DNA of 39,191 nt from DASRJX01 sp035649235 (lineage in GTDB: Bacteria > Acidobacteriota > Polarisedimenticolia > Gp22-AA2). The stretch spans positions 1 through 39,191 of the forward strand of contig DASRJX010000069.1 in NCBI GenBank assembly GCA_035649235.1, given 5' to 3'. The translations under genes were made by a program, and so were the position numbers. The notes beneath the pieces were generated by a model. The model made no database searches, had not been told where the DNA came from, and was given only the letters and a program-made list of their open reading frames with translations. Below are positions 32,019 through 38,698 of the stretch, one piece after another (positions within the stretch are counted from its first letter, which is position 1; every line of letters starts with the position of its first letter).

Positions 32019-32375
32019 ATGATGCGAGGAGTGCGGCTCGACTTCTACCACAAACCCACCTGAACCAGTTGTCGAAAAGCAAAAGGTCTTTTGCTTAAAA
32101 AAGGGGCGGTTCTGGCCGAGCGGGATCTCGGCCGCGATCCACTGTCGACCGACGAGCTCTGGAAGCTGTTCGCCGGCCGCGACCCGCGTGAGTTCCTCAA
32201 CCCCCGCAACGATCTCTATCGTCGGCTCAAGATGAAGGACGCGCCTCCGACGCCCGAGGACACCATCCACCTCATGGCGAAGGAGCCGAACCTGATCCGC
32301 AGGCCGATCGTGGCGCGGGGTACTGTGCGCGTCATCGGGTACGACGAGATAGCGCTCACACGGCTCTTCCGCTGA
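32019..32375 (+). CDS. ArsC/Spx-like selenoprotein (in-frame UGA = Sec)
   Basis: The frame starts at ATG 32019 (or 32022) behind GGGGGGA and reads through one TGA at 32061-32063 to a stop at 32373-32375, giving 118 residues, the normal length of the arsenate reductase (ArsC)/Spx thioredoxin-fold family. Around the TGA it reads FYHKPT-U-TSCRKAKGLLLKKG: the TGA replaces the first Cys of the family's C-x-x-C motif, leaving C18 as partner. Downstream family features are intact: PLSTDELWKLF, REFLNPRNDLYR, the PPTPEDTIHLMAKEPNLIRRPIV block and a closing GYDEIAL. A SECIS-like hairpin follows the TGA. Such a protein would be a thiol-dependent oxidoreductase, possibly an arsenate reductase; the substrate is unknown. 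Without Sec decoding, only a 94-residue piece lacking the active site would be called from TTG 32091. Confidence 0.88.
32077..32096 (+). promoter_or_regulatory. bacterial SECIS element
   Basis: AAGCAAAA (32077-32084) and TTTTGCTT (32089-32096) form a perfect 8-bp stem with apical loop GGTC (the outer loop bases can also pair). The loop begins 21 nt after the TGA, inside the 16-37 nt window reported for bacterial SECIS elements, and its first two bases are G, as required. The stem is AT-rich in a gene and genome that are otherwise GC-rich, so its codons (AAA, GCA, CTT, TTG) look selected for RNA shape. SelB would bind it to deliver Sec-tRNA. Confidence 0.85.
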
Positions 32376-32405
32376 GCCGTCTCCAAGACTGCTGAGTCAT
32401 CCGCG

Positions 32406-32424
32406 CCGGGGCCGAAGGCCCCGG
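32406..32424. terminator. GC-rich hairpin between convergent genes
   Basis: CCGGGGCC (32406-32413) pairs perfectly with GGCCCCGG (32417-32424) over a GAA loop. It is centred in the 60-bp gap between the selenoprotein and cytochrome stop codons, where a two-way terminator is expected, but no T-run follows on either strand. Confidence 0.45.
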
Positions 32425-32435
32425 TCGGACTGCCG

Positions 32436-32861
32436 TCACGGACCGGGAGGCGTGTCTGCGGGCGGCTGGTCGCCCACCCCGAGGAACTCCCGGATGACCT
32501 GCCGCTCCTCCTCGTCGCGGATGCGCGTGAACAGCGCCGTGCCGAGGACGCGGATGGTGCCCGGCCGGTCGAACGGCAGCCGCGCGTACATCTTGCCTCC
32601 CTCGAAGTGGCAGGGGCTGCACCGGTCCTGGAGGATCGGCAGGACGCGCATCTCGAACGCCTCCTGATCCGCGTCCACGGCCTGGGCGGGCGCGGGCCCG
32701 ACGGCGTCCCCGGCCACGACAGCGGCCGCGGACTCGGGAGGGAGCGACGCCGCCGAGGCGGTCCCGCCTCCGCCCGTTTCGGGCGTGGGGCGCATCGGTA
32801 CGCACGCCAAGGCCGGCACCAGCATCAGGATCACAGCACCTGCCACGCCATGACGGAGCAT
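32436..32861 (-). CDS. exported monohaem c-type cytochrome-like protein
   Basis: This 141-residue protein has a signal peptide (about 7-20) ending in PALAC, a possible lipobox that would make it a lipoprotein. An Ala/Pro/Gly-rich spacer leads to the haem-binding motif CSPCH (C81, C84, H85) in VLPILQDRCSPCHFEGGKMYARLPF, and the domain ends with RDEEERQVIREFLG. The motif context resembles short cytochrome modules of Planctomycete/Acidobacterial exported proteins; M91 might be the distal ligand. Its -10 box lies 5 bp before the ATG. It is divergent from the DUF4139 gene. Confidence 0.78.
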   Translation of the reverse strand: MLRHGVAGAVILMLVPALACVPMRPTPETGGGGTASAASLPPESAAAVVAGDAVGPAPAQAVDADQEAFEMRVLPILQDRCSPCHFEGGKMYARLPFDRPGTIRVLGTALFTRIRDEEERQVIREFLGVGDQPPADTPPGP

Positions 32862-32866
32862 GCCTG

Positions 32867-32872
32867 ATTGTA
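32867..32872 (-). promoter_or_regulatory. -10-like box (TACAAT) before the cytochrome gene
   Basis: On the minus strand TACAAT ends 5 bp before the ATG at 32861, so the transcript would begin at the start codon. On the plus strand TGCTATGCT (32878-32886) looks like an extended -10 for the DUF4139 gene. The two promoters would lie back to back. Confidence 0.4.
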
Positions 32873-32934
32873 ACTCCTGCTATGCTCTTGCCGCGGCGCC
32901 CGCTTCTCCTCAGGCGCCGCGCGGAGATCCGATC

Positions 32935-34443
32935 ATGACGCGAGCCTCGCTGGTCCTCGCGGTCCTGCTCGCGGCGGGCCTCGCGGCCCCCGCGGCCCGC
33001 GCCGCCGACGCGGTGCAGGTGACGATCTACAACCGCGACTTCGCCCTGGTGAAGGAGACGCGCTCCTTTGCCCTCAAGCAGGGCACGGGCGAGGTGCGCT
33101 TCGGCGACGTGACCGCGCTCCTGGAGCCCGACTCGGTCGTCCTGCGCGACCGCAAGGACTCCGGCGGGCTGCGCATCCTGGAGCAGAACTACGAAGGGGA
33201 CCCGCTCAGCGAGGCGTCGCTCTTGAGTCGCTACGAGGGGAAGACCCTCGCGTTCAGGAGCGTCAACCCGGCGACGGGCGCCGTGGAGACGATCCGCGGC
33301 CGGCTGATCCGTAGCGGCTCCCAGGGGGGCGTCGGCGCCTGGCAGGCCCGGCGCGGGTGGCAGCCGATCGGCCTCGCCACCACCAGCGAGTCGCCGATCG
33401 TCGAGATTGACGGCAAGGTGCTGTTCTCGCTCCCCGGACAGCCACTCTTCGATCCGCTCGCCGCCGACGCGATCCTCAAGCCAACCCTCATCTGGAAGCT
33501 CTGGTCCGAGCGCGCTGGGACGCGCGACCTGGAGGTCTCTTATCTGACCGGCGGCCTGCGGTGGGAGGCGACCTACAACCTGGTCGCCCCTGAGAAGGGG
33601 GATCGCTTCGACCTGGTCGGCTGGGTGACGCTCGAGAACGAGAGCGGCGCCGAGTTCAAGAGCGCCCGCGTGAAGCTGATGGCGGGAGAAGTCAGCAAGA
33701 TCCAGCCGGCGGCGCCGATGCTGATGCGCCAGAAGATGATGGCGATGGAAACCGACATGGCGCCCGGGTCGCAGGTCACCGAGAAGCCGTTCGACGAGTA
33801 CCACCTCTACACGCTGAGCGAGCCGACGACGCTGCGCGAGCGCGAGATCAAGCAGGTCGAGTTCTGCCGGGGCAACGGCGTGCCGGGGCAGCGGTTCTAC
33901 GTCTACGACGGCGCCCAGATCGCCGGCTACGGCGGCTACGACGTGGAGGGCCTGCGCGAGAGCCCCCAGTACGGCTCCCAGGGCAACACCCGCGTCGCCA
34001 ACTTGATCGAGATCAAGAACAGCAAGGAGGCGGGCCTCGGCATCCCGCTGCCGCGAGGGACGATGAAGCTGTACCGCGCCGACGCCGACGGGAGCCGCGA
34101 GTTCATCGGGGAGAACAGCATCGACCACACGCCGGCTGACGAGACGATCCGCCTGGACCTCGGAAGCGCCTTCGATCTCAAGGGGGAGCGGCGCCAGACC
34201 GACTTCAAGGTCGACACCTCCCGGGAGACCGCGACCGAGGCGTTCGAGATCAAGGTCCGCAATCACAAGAAGGAAGCGGTCGAGGTGCGCATCGTCGAGC
34301 ACCTCTACCGCTGGTCGGGCTGGAAGATCGCCACCTCGTCGCACCCGTACGAGAAGAAAGACGCCCGCACCATCGAGTTCCGCGTCAAGGTCGTCCCGGA
34401 CGTCGAGACCGTCGTGACTTACCGGGTCAACTACTCCTGGTAG
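32935..34443 (+). CDS. exported DUF4139 protein
   Basis: This 502-residue protein has a clear signal peptide (LVLAVLLAAGLAAPAARA). It begins VQVTIYNRDFALVKETRSFAL, then GEVRFGDVTALLEPDSVVLRD, and ends with the C-terminal DUF4139 beta domain (YLTGGLRWEATYNLV, YLTLSE-like LYTLSEPTTLREREIKQVEF, LPRGTMKLYRADADG, WSGWKIATSSHPYEKKDA). It is probably a beta-rich periplasmic protein of unknown function. It lacks the N-terminal DUF4140 domain seen in many relatives. GGAG lies about 10 bp before ATG 32935, which begins the signal peptide. Confidence 0.85.
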   Translation: MTRASLVLAVLLAAGLAAPAARAADAVQVTIYNRDFALVKETRSFALKQGTGEVRFGDVTALLEPDSVVLRDRKDSGGLRILEQNYEGDPLSEASLLSRYEGKTLAFRSVNPATGAVETIRGRLIRSGSQGGVGAWQARRGWQPIGLATTSESPIVEIDGKVLFSLPGQPLFDPLAADAILKPTLIWKLWSERAGTRDLEVSYLTGGLRWEATYNLVAPEKGDRFDLVGWVTLENESGAEFKSARVKLMAGEVSKIQPAAPMLMRQKMMAMETDMAPGSQVTEKPFDEYHLYTLSEPTTLREREIKQVEFCRGNGVPGQRFYVYDGAQIAGYGGYDVEGLRESPQYGSQGNTRVANLIEIKNSKEAGLGIPLPRGTMKLYRADADGSREFIGENSIDHTPADETIRLDLGSAFDLKGERRQTDFKVDTSRETATEAFEIKVRNHKKEAVEVRIVEHLYRWSGWKIATSSHPYEKKDARTIEFRVKVVPDVETVVTYRVNYSW

Positions 34444-34449
34444 GCCGCC

Positions 34450-34836
34450 TCAGTCCGAAAGCGCCGTGATGCGGACGCGGTCGCCCTCGCTCACCCGGGC
34501 CAGGCGCGTCGCGTCGCCGGTGATGCGGGCGAACACGTTGACGGGGGAGGCGGCCACGGGCTGCGGGCCGTCGCTGTGCGGGGTCGGGCCGAAGAACAGG
34601 GCAATCGCCGGACCGTCCGGCCAGAACCCGAGATCGCCGGGCCGCACCTCGCTGCGCGCCTGCGGCTCCAGCGGGCAGGCGAGCCCCACGTCGAAGTACA
34701 CCTCCTGGCCCCAGAGGCGGGCCCTGCCTTCGAGTGGCAGGGCCTCCCAGATCGCTCCGGCGGTCGGCGTGGCGTCGAGGATGGCGTAGAGCCGCACGCC
34801 CCCCGCTTCGATCCGGATCGCCCGCTCCGCCGCCAT
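34450..34836 (-). CDS. cyclophilin-like fold protein (TM1367/DUF369-like)
   Basis: This 128-residue protein has a cyclophilin-like barrel pattern: IRIEAGGVRLYAILDATPTA, GAIWEALPLEGRARLWGQEVYF, RPGDLGFWPDGPAIALFFGPTP and a terminal ARVSEGDRVRITAL. This is the pattern of the small cyclophilin-like family that includes TM1367, which lacks known isomerase activity. The start overlaps the GST stop by one base (TGATG), making it the third gene of the phosphatase-GST group. Confidence 0.7.
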   Translation of the reverse strand: MAAERAIRIEAGGVRLYAILDATPTAGAIWEALPLEGRARLWGQEVYFDVGLACPLEPQARSEVRPGDLGFWPDGPAIALFFGPTPHSDGPQPVAASPVNVFARITGDATRLARVSEGDRVRITALSD

Positions 34837-35498
34837 CAATACCTCTCGACCGGCGGCAGGGCGCGCGCCGCATCCATCCAGCGGCGCACGTGCGGATGGG
34901 CGAGGACGTCCTTGAGGTAGGCCGCGGCCAGCGGGGTCGCGCCGGTCGGGACCTCGTACGCGGTCAGCCGCACGACCGCCGGCGCGTACATCGCGTCCGC
35001 CCCTCCGAACGGGCCGAACAGGAAGGCCCCGGGGGATCGCTTGTTCTTGAGAGCGTCCTCGAACAGCGCCAGCATCTCGGCAGCGTCCGCCAGTGCTTCC
35101 TGAGGCGGGGCCGGCCGCCGCGGCAGGAAGCAGGTGTTGAACGACATCCCCTCGCGCAGCTTCATGAAGCCCGAGTGCATCGCGGCCGACAGCCAGCGCG
35201 CGTGCGCCCGCTCCCCCGCGTCCTGAGGCCACAGTGCCGGGTGGGCAGGGGGCGGGAAGGTCTCCTCGAGATACTCGATGATGGCGAGCGAGTCGGGCAC
35301 GAGGAGTCCCCGGTGGCGCAGGACCGGCACCTTGCCGGTCGGAGAGACCTTCCGGCGCTCGGCGCGGTCCTTGTCCTGGCTCAACCGGATGGTGCGCTCC
35401 TCGAACGGCACCTCCTTGAGCGCCAGGGCCACGAAGGCCCGCATCGACCACGATGAGATGTTTTTCTCTCCCACGTACAGCACCGGGACATCGGCCAT
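34836..35498 (-). CDS. glutathione S-transferase family protein
   Basis: This 220-residue protein has an N-terminal thioredoxin-like domain (VPVLYVGEKNISSWSMRAFVALALKEVPF, SPTGKVPVLRHRG, DSLAIIEYLEE), with a Ser-rich SSWSMR at the catalytic position and the glutathione-binding V-P and D-S pairs. The C-terminal helical domain runs from HARWLSAAMHSGF to HPHVRRWMDAAR. The closest style is the MaiA/zeta-like or GstA-like bacterial group; the substrate is unknown. GAGGAGG precedes the ATG. It lies 9 bp after the histidine phosphatase gene. Confidence 0.9.
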   Translation of the reverse strand: MADVPVLYVGEKNISSWSMRAFVALALKEVPFEERTIRLSQDKDRAERRKVSPTGKVPVLRHRGLLVPDSLAIIEYLEETFPPPAHPALWPQDAGERAHARWLSAAMHSGFMKLREGMSFNTCFLPRRPAPPQEALADAAEMLALFEDALKNKRSPGAFLFGPFGGADAMYAPAVVRLTAYEVPTGATPLAAAYLKDVLAHPHVRRWMDAARALPPVERY

Positions 35499-35507
35499 GC
35501 GTCCTCC

Positions 35508-36251
35508 TCAGCCCCGCGCCAGCCGGTCGGAGGCCCCGGCCGTCCACGGGATCAGGTTCCAGTCCTTCAGCATCAGACCGCTGCCGCCGGTCTCCCCCGG
35601 GAGGCTCTCGTACACCGAGAGCGAGGCGTTCCGCGGCTCGTTGTGCCGATCCAGCTCAAGCACCTTCTCCTCCTCGAGGCGCTCGAGGAGCCGGCGGAAC
35701 GACAGGACGACGACGCTGTGGGTCACGACCAGGATGCGCTGCCCGGCGTGCTCGCGCACCAGCGTCCCGAGGAAGGAATGCACCCTGAGATTGACGTCGG
35801 GGTACGACTCGCCGCCCGGGGGCCGGTAATAGTACTTGCCCACCATGAGCCTGCGATCGTGCTCCTGCGCCTGCAGGGTCCTGACGCCGGTCCGCGTCAG
35901 CCCCTCCAGGACCCCGAACTCCTTCTCCCGCACCCGTTCCTCGATGATCAGGGCGGGGCGCGGATCCATGGGCTCGATCGCCAGGCCCGCGGTCTCGCGC
36001 GTCCTGTGGTAGGGAGAGACGTACACCGCGTCGAACGGCGCGCCGGCCGAGGCCAGGAACCGGCCCGCCTGGCGCGCCTGCTCCCGCCCCTTGTCCGTGA
36101 GCGGCACGTCCACGTCCCGCGTGCCGACCTGCACGTGGGTCAGGCCGCTGTTGGAGCGCTCGATGTGGTCGCGGCGGAAGTTGGCCTCGCTCTCGGCGTG
36201 CCGCATGACCACGAGCCGCGCGGGCCACTTGTAGACGCGGGGTTGCGACAT
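35508..36251 (-). CDS. histidine phosphatase family protein
   Basis: This 247-residue phosphoglycerate-mutase-like enzyme has VVMRHAESEAN with phospho-His H18 and R17, then VPLTDKGREQARQAGRFLA, VYVSPYHRTRETA (second Arg) and ILVVTHSVVVLSFRRLLE (second catalytic His). It lacks any membrane segment. The family includes phosphosugar and nucleotide phosphatases, so no specific substrate is assigned. The start codon is preceded by a -10 box 6 bp away and no Shine-Dalgarno sequence. First gene of a three-gene group. Confidence 0.88.
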   Translation of the reverse strand: MSQPRVYKWPARLVVMRHAESEANFRRDHIERSNSGLTHVQVGTRDVDVPLTDKGREQARQAGRFLASAGAPFDAVYVSPYHRTRETAGLAIEPMDPRPALIIEERVREKEFGVLEGLTRTGVRTLQAQEHDRRLMVGKYYYRPPGGESYPDVNLRVHSFLGTLVREHAGQRILVVTHSVVVLSFRRLLERLEEEKVLELDRHNEPRNASLSVYESLPGETGGSGLMLKDWNLIPWTAGASDRLARG

Positions 36252-36257
36252 GCGTTC

Positions 36258-36263
36258 ATTCTA
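36258..36263 (-). promoter_or_regulatory. -10-like box (TAGAAT) before the histidine phosphatase gene
   Basis: On the minus strand TAGAAT ends 6 bp before the ATG at 36251, implying a leaderless mRNA. A TTGACC lies 22 bp upstream, too far for a standard -35. The rest of the 36252-36332 gap shows nothing else. Confidence 0.4.
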
Positions 36264-36332
36264 CTCGACGCCGGGCGGGAGGCGGGGTCAAGGTCGACCC
36301 GGGGGGGCTGTGGATCGTGCGTCGGCTGCCTA

Positions 36333-37259
36333 CTATCCGGCGTGCCAGCCGTAGTCGACGTACTCCCAGGCCGCCCGGCCGCCGTCGAGGGTGACGGCGA
36401 CGAACCCTTCCTTCGTCCCGTGCCAGGTTCCGCGCCACCACCGGCCGCTGATCGCCCCCCCGGTGATGAAAGTCGTCCCCCCCCAGACGAGCGCCTCGTT
36501 GACGTGCAGGTGGCCCTGCAGCACCAGAATCAACCTATGGTCCGCGAAGAGATCGAGGACCTCCTTGCTGTTCACGACGACGCGATCCCGCGGTGCGGGG
36601 ACCGTGGCCCCCTGCGTGGCCTGATAGAAGGCCGTTCTCAGCGGGATGTGGGTCGCCAGGACGAGAGGCGTCTCCTTGGCAAGCCCGGCCAGCTCCTGCC
36701 GGATCCAGCCGATCTGCTCCTCCGAGATCCGCCCCTCGTACGGGTCGCCCTCGCCCAGGAGGTGGACGGAGTCGAGGACGAAGAACCTGTAGCCTCCCGA
36801 GTCGAAGGCGTAGTACGTCCGCTCGAGTCCCAGACGGCGCCGGAAGACGTCGCGGGGGTCGGCGCTGGGCGCCGTTCCGTCCGACGGCGCCGCCGCCACC
36901 AGGTCGTGATTGCCGAGGACCGGATGGACCTTGGCCCGGATGGCCCGGTGCATCTCCATATAGGCGTCCCACTGCGGCGCGGCGGCGGCGGAGGACACTT
37001 CGAACCCATCGGCGATCAGATCGCCTCCCGCCAGGACCAGGTCGGGATTCCTGTCGTTGATCGCCGAGGCAGCCAGGGCCAGGGCGCGCGGCGTGTCGCC
37101 ATTCGGGCGCGCGTGCACGTCGGTGTAGAAGACGCAGCGCAGCGGTCGGCTTTCCGGCCACCGCGGGGTCTGGTCCGGAGACCGATGGAGGCCGCACGCC
37201 AGCGCCCCGGCCGCGGTGGCTGCCGAGCCCAGGAACTCCCGCCGCGTCAGCCGTCCCAT
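36333..37259 (-). CDS. Tat-exported metallophosphoesterase
   Basis: This 308-residue calcineurin-like enzyme begins MGRLTRREFLG with a twin-arginine motif and an Ala-rich h-region ending GALACG, a possible lipobox, so it is probably a folded Tat lipoprotein. Metal-site motifs: FYTDVHARPNGD, LVLAGGDLI, VLGNHDLV, LATHIPL and LVLQGHLHVNE. The ending YVDYGWHAG is typical of exported PhoD/Icc-type enzymes; substrate unknown. The start at 37259 is fixed by the Tat signal. Its GAGG overlaps the stop of the VanZ-like gene 5 bp upstream, so the two form an operon. Confidence 0.88.
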   Translation of the reverse strand: MGRLTRREFLGSAATAAGALACGLHRSPDQTPRWPESRPLRCVFYTDVHARPNGDTPRALALAASAINDRNPDLVLAGGDLIADGFEVSSAAAAPQWDAYMEMHRAIRAKVHPVLGNHDLVAAAPSDGTAPSADPRDVFRRRLGLERTYYAFDSGGYRFFVLDSVHLLGEGDPYEGRISEEQIGWIRQELAGLAKETPLVLATHIPLRTAFYQATQGATVPAPRDRVVVNSKEVLDLFADHRLILVLQGHLHVNEALVWGGTTFITGGAISGRWWRGTWHGTKEGFVAVTLDGGRAAWEYVDYGWHAG

Positions 37260-37264
37260 CCGCC

Positions 37265-38551
37265 TCAGCCCGCCCCCGCGCCCGGATCTGCGGAGCGGAC
37301 GGGAGCGGCCGCCTGACGCCGGCTCGCGAGGGCGGTCGCCTGAAGCCCGGCGAGGAGTATCAGGATCACGAGCCAGATCTGCCATTCCCTGATCCGGCAC
37401 ACGAGCGTGTCGCTCACCCGGCTCACGTAGCGGGTCTCCCGGTCGACATGATCGGCCAGGAAGGCGGCCTGGTCGGAGGGCAGCACGTAGGAGGACGCGT
37501 GCAGGGTCCGGGGGAAGTACCCCTCCAGGATCTGGTTTTCATGGTAGGCGACCGTGGCGTGATCGCGGCGGAACTTGTCGTCGGCCGTCGGCCAGAGCGC
37601 CTTCGAGAGGAAGCGGTCCCTCCGGAACAGGTGGACTCTCGCTTCGTGGAGGAAGGGGTCGGTGGCCGGCGTGTAGCGCCCGAGGAACTCGGGATAACGC
37701 GCTTCGTCCTTGAACTCGTCCAGGACGCGCGCCGCCTCCTCGCCGCGCTGAGCGTCGATGCCGATGAGGTCGTCCTTGGGGAAGCGGGAGAAGAAAGCAC
37801 CCGTCTCCGAGCCGGAGTTCTGGTAGCCGTACTCCATCATCACGTCGTCCATCGTCGCGAGGTACTGCAGCGGGGAAGCCTGGCGGGAGAGCCAGGCGGT
37901 GCGCGGCGGGGTGTTGGAGGCGCAGAGGCCGATCAGCAGCAACTGCGCCGTGCCCAGACGGCGGATGAGGCGCATCGACTCCGCGCCGACACCCCGGCCG
38001 AGATAGGCCGGCGGCATGCCGCGCCAGAGCGCCGCCTGCATGAGTGCCCCCGACGAAACGTTGAGCGCCACGTCGGCGAAGTCCCAGTAGCGGCCGGGGG
38101 TGAGCCACTGCAGGATCTCGTCGAAGGTCCCCGCGAGCGCGCAGAGGAGGGCCGCCGCGATGTGAATCCCCTGATCCCGGTGGCGGTGACTGAGGGCGCG
38201 GAACGCGAGCAGGCTGAGGCCCCCGTATTCCAGGAAGTGGACCGCTTCCTCGGGCGACTCCTGTCCCAGATGCAGCGTCCACGCTCCGTAGATCCCGGCG
38301 ATCACCAGGAGCCAGAGACCGCGGGCGAGACTCGATGGCGCCTGGAGCCGGGCGAGGTGCCTGGCGCAGGCCGCGAGGGTGATGACGACGCAGGCGATCA
38401 CGAAGATCGTGAACGCCTGGCGCCCCCAGTGGTCGGCGACCCAGTTCTGGATCGTCCGCGCCACGGGGACGGTCATCAAGATCGCCACGAACCCCAGGAC
38501 GAAATACGTCCAGGAGACCCGCGCCGATTCCCGTGGGGGATGCTGCAGCAT
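37265..38551 (-). CDS. VanZ-like membrane protein with large C-terminal domain
   Basis: This 428-residue protein has about five to six helices in the first 225 residues. They include the VanZ-family core: EEAVHFLEYGGLSLLAFRAL and ALAGTFDEILQWLTPGRYWDFADVALNVSSGAL. A long, probably extracytoplasmic region follows (about 226-395), with Phe/Asp/Arg-rich segments such as YGYQNSGSETGAFF and RDRFLSKALWPTADDKFRRDH. A terminal helix (IWLVILILLAGLQATALAS) closes the protein. VanZ proteins are linked to teicoplanin resistance, but most are of unknown role; the C-terminal module here is not one I recognise. Confidence 0.75.
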   Translation of the reverse strand: MLQHPPRESARVSWTYFVLGFVAILMTVPVARTIQNWVADHWGRQAFTIFVIACVVITLAACARHLARLQAPSSLARGLWLLVIAGIYGAWTLHLGQESPEEAVHFLEYGGLSLLAFRALSHRHRDQGIHIAAALLCALAGTFDEILQWLTPGRYWDFADVALNVSSGALMQAALWRGMPPAYLGRGVGAESMRLIRRLGTAQLLLIGLCASNTPPRTAWLSRQASPLQYLATMDDVMMEYGYQNSGSETGAFFSRFPKDDLIGIDAQRGEEAARVLDEFKDEARYPEFLGRYTPATDPFLHEARVHLFRRDRFLSKALWPTADDKFRRDHATVAYHENQILEGYFPRTLHASSYVLPSDQAAFLADHVDRETRYVSRVSDTLVCRIREWQIWLVILILLAGLQATALASRRQAAAPVRSADPGAGAG

Positions 38552-38589
38552 GGGTGCCGGTCGCGCCGCCCGGCGGCCGCCGGCAACTC

Positions 38590-38595
38590 ATTCTA
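38590..38595 (-). promoter_or_regulatory. -10-like box (TAGAAT) upstream of the VanZ-like gene
   Basis: On the minus strand TAGAAT lies 38 bp before the ATG at 38551, in the 143-bp gap shared with the divergent EamA gene. No convincing -35. Confidence 0.35.
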
Positions 38596-38622
38596 GTCCG
38601 AGTGCGCGCTTGGCGCGGCCGA

Positions 38623-38651
38623 TTGCGGCGCCTCCCGCCGCCGGATAGAAT
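38623..38651 (+). promoter_or_regulatory. promoter of the EamA transporter gene
   Basis: TTGCGG (38623-38628, first three bases consensus) and TAGAAT (38646-38651, 5/6) are spaced by 17 bp. Predicted start about 38658, only about 5 bp before a short upstream ORF. Confidence 0.5.
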
Positions 38652-38662
38652 CGGCCTCCTTC

Positions 38663-38698
38663 ATGGTCCACCAGCACCGACCCCGGCCCGCTTCGTGA
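38663..38698 (+). CDS. 11-residue upstream ORF overlapping the EamA start
   Basis: ATG 38663 opens MVHQHRPRPAS and its TGA (38696-38698) overlaps the EamA GTG (38695-38697). It would be the first ORF in the predicted transcript, so ribosomes could reach the EamA start by coupling. Its codons show no amino-acid run of the kind used in attenuators, apart from two His and three Pro-related codons. Confidence 0.3.
   Translation: MVHQHRPRPAS

Noticed and set aside
32077..32096. Minus-strand intrinsic terminator for the cytochrome gene
   Set aside because: A TTTT follows the palindrome on the minus strand, but the stem is AT-rich and weak, it lies 340 bp beyond the cytochrome stop, and a far stronger GC hairpin (32406-32424) sits between.
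32019..32375. Pseudogene caused by a nonsense mutation at 32061
   Set aside because: A decaying gene would not be expected to have its only stop exactly at the active-site Cys codon with a matching SECIS hairpin at the right distance and an intact domain downstream.
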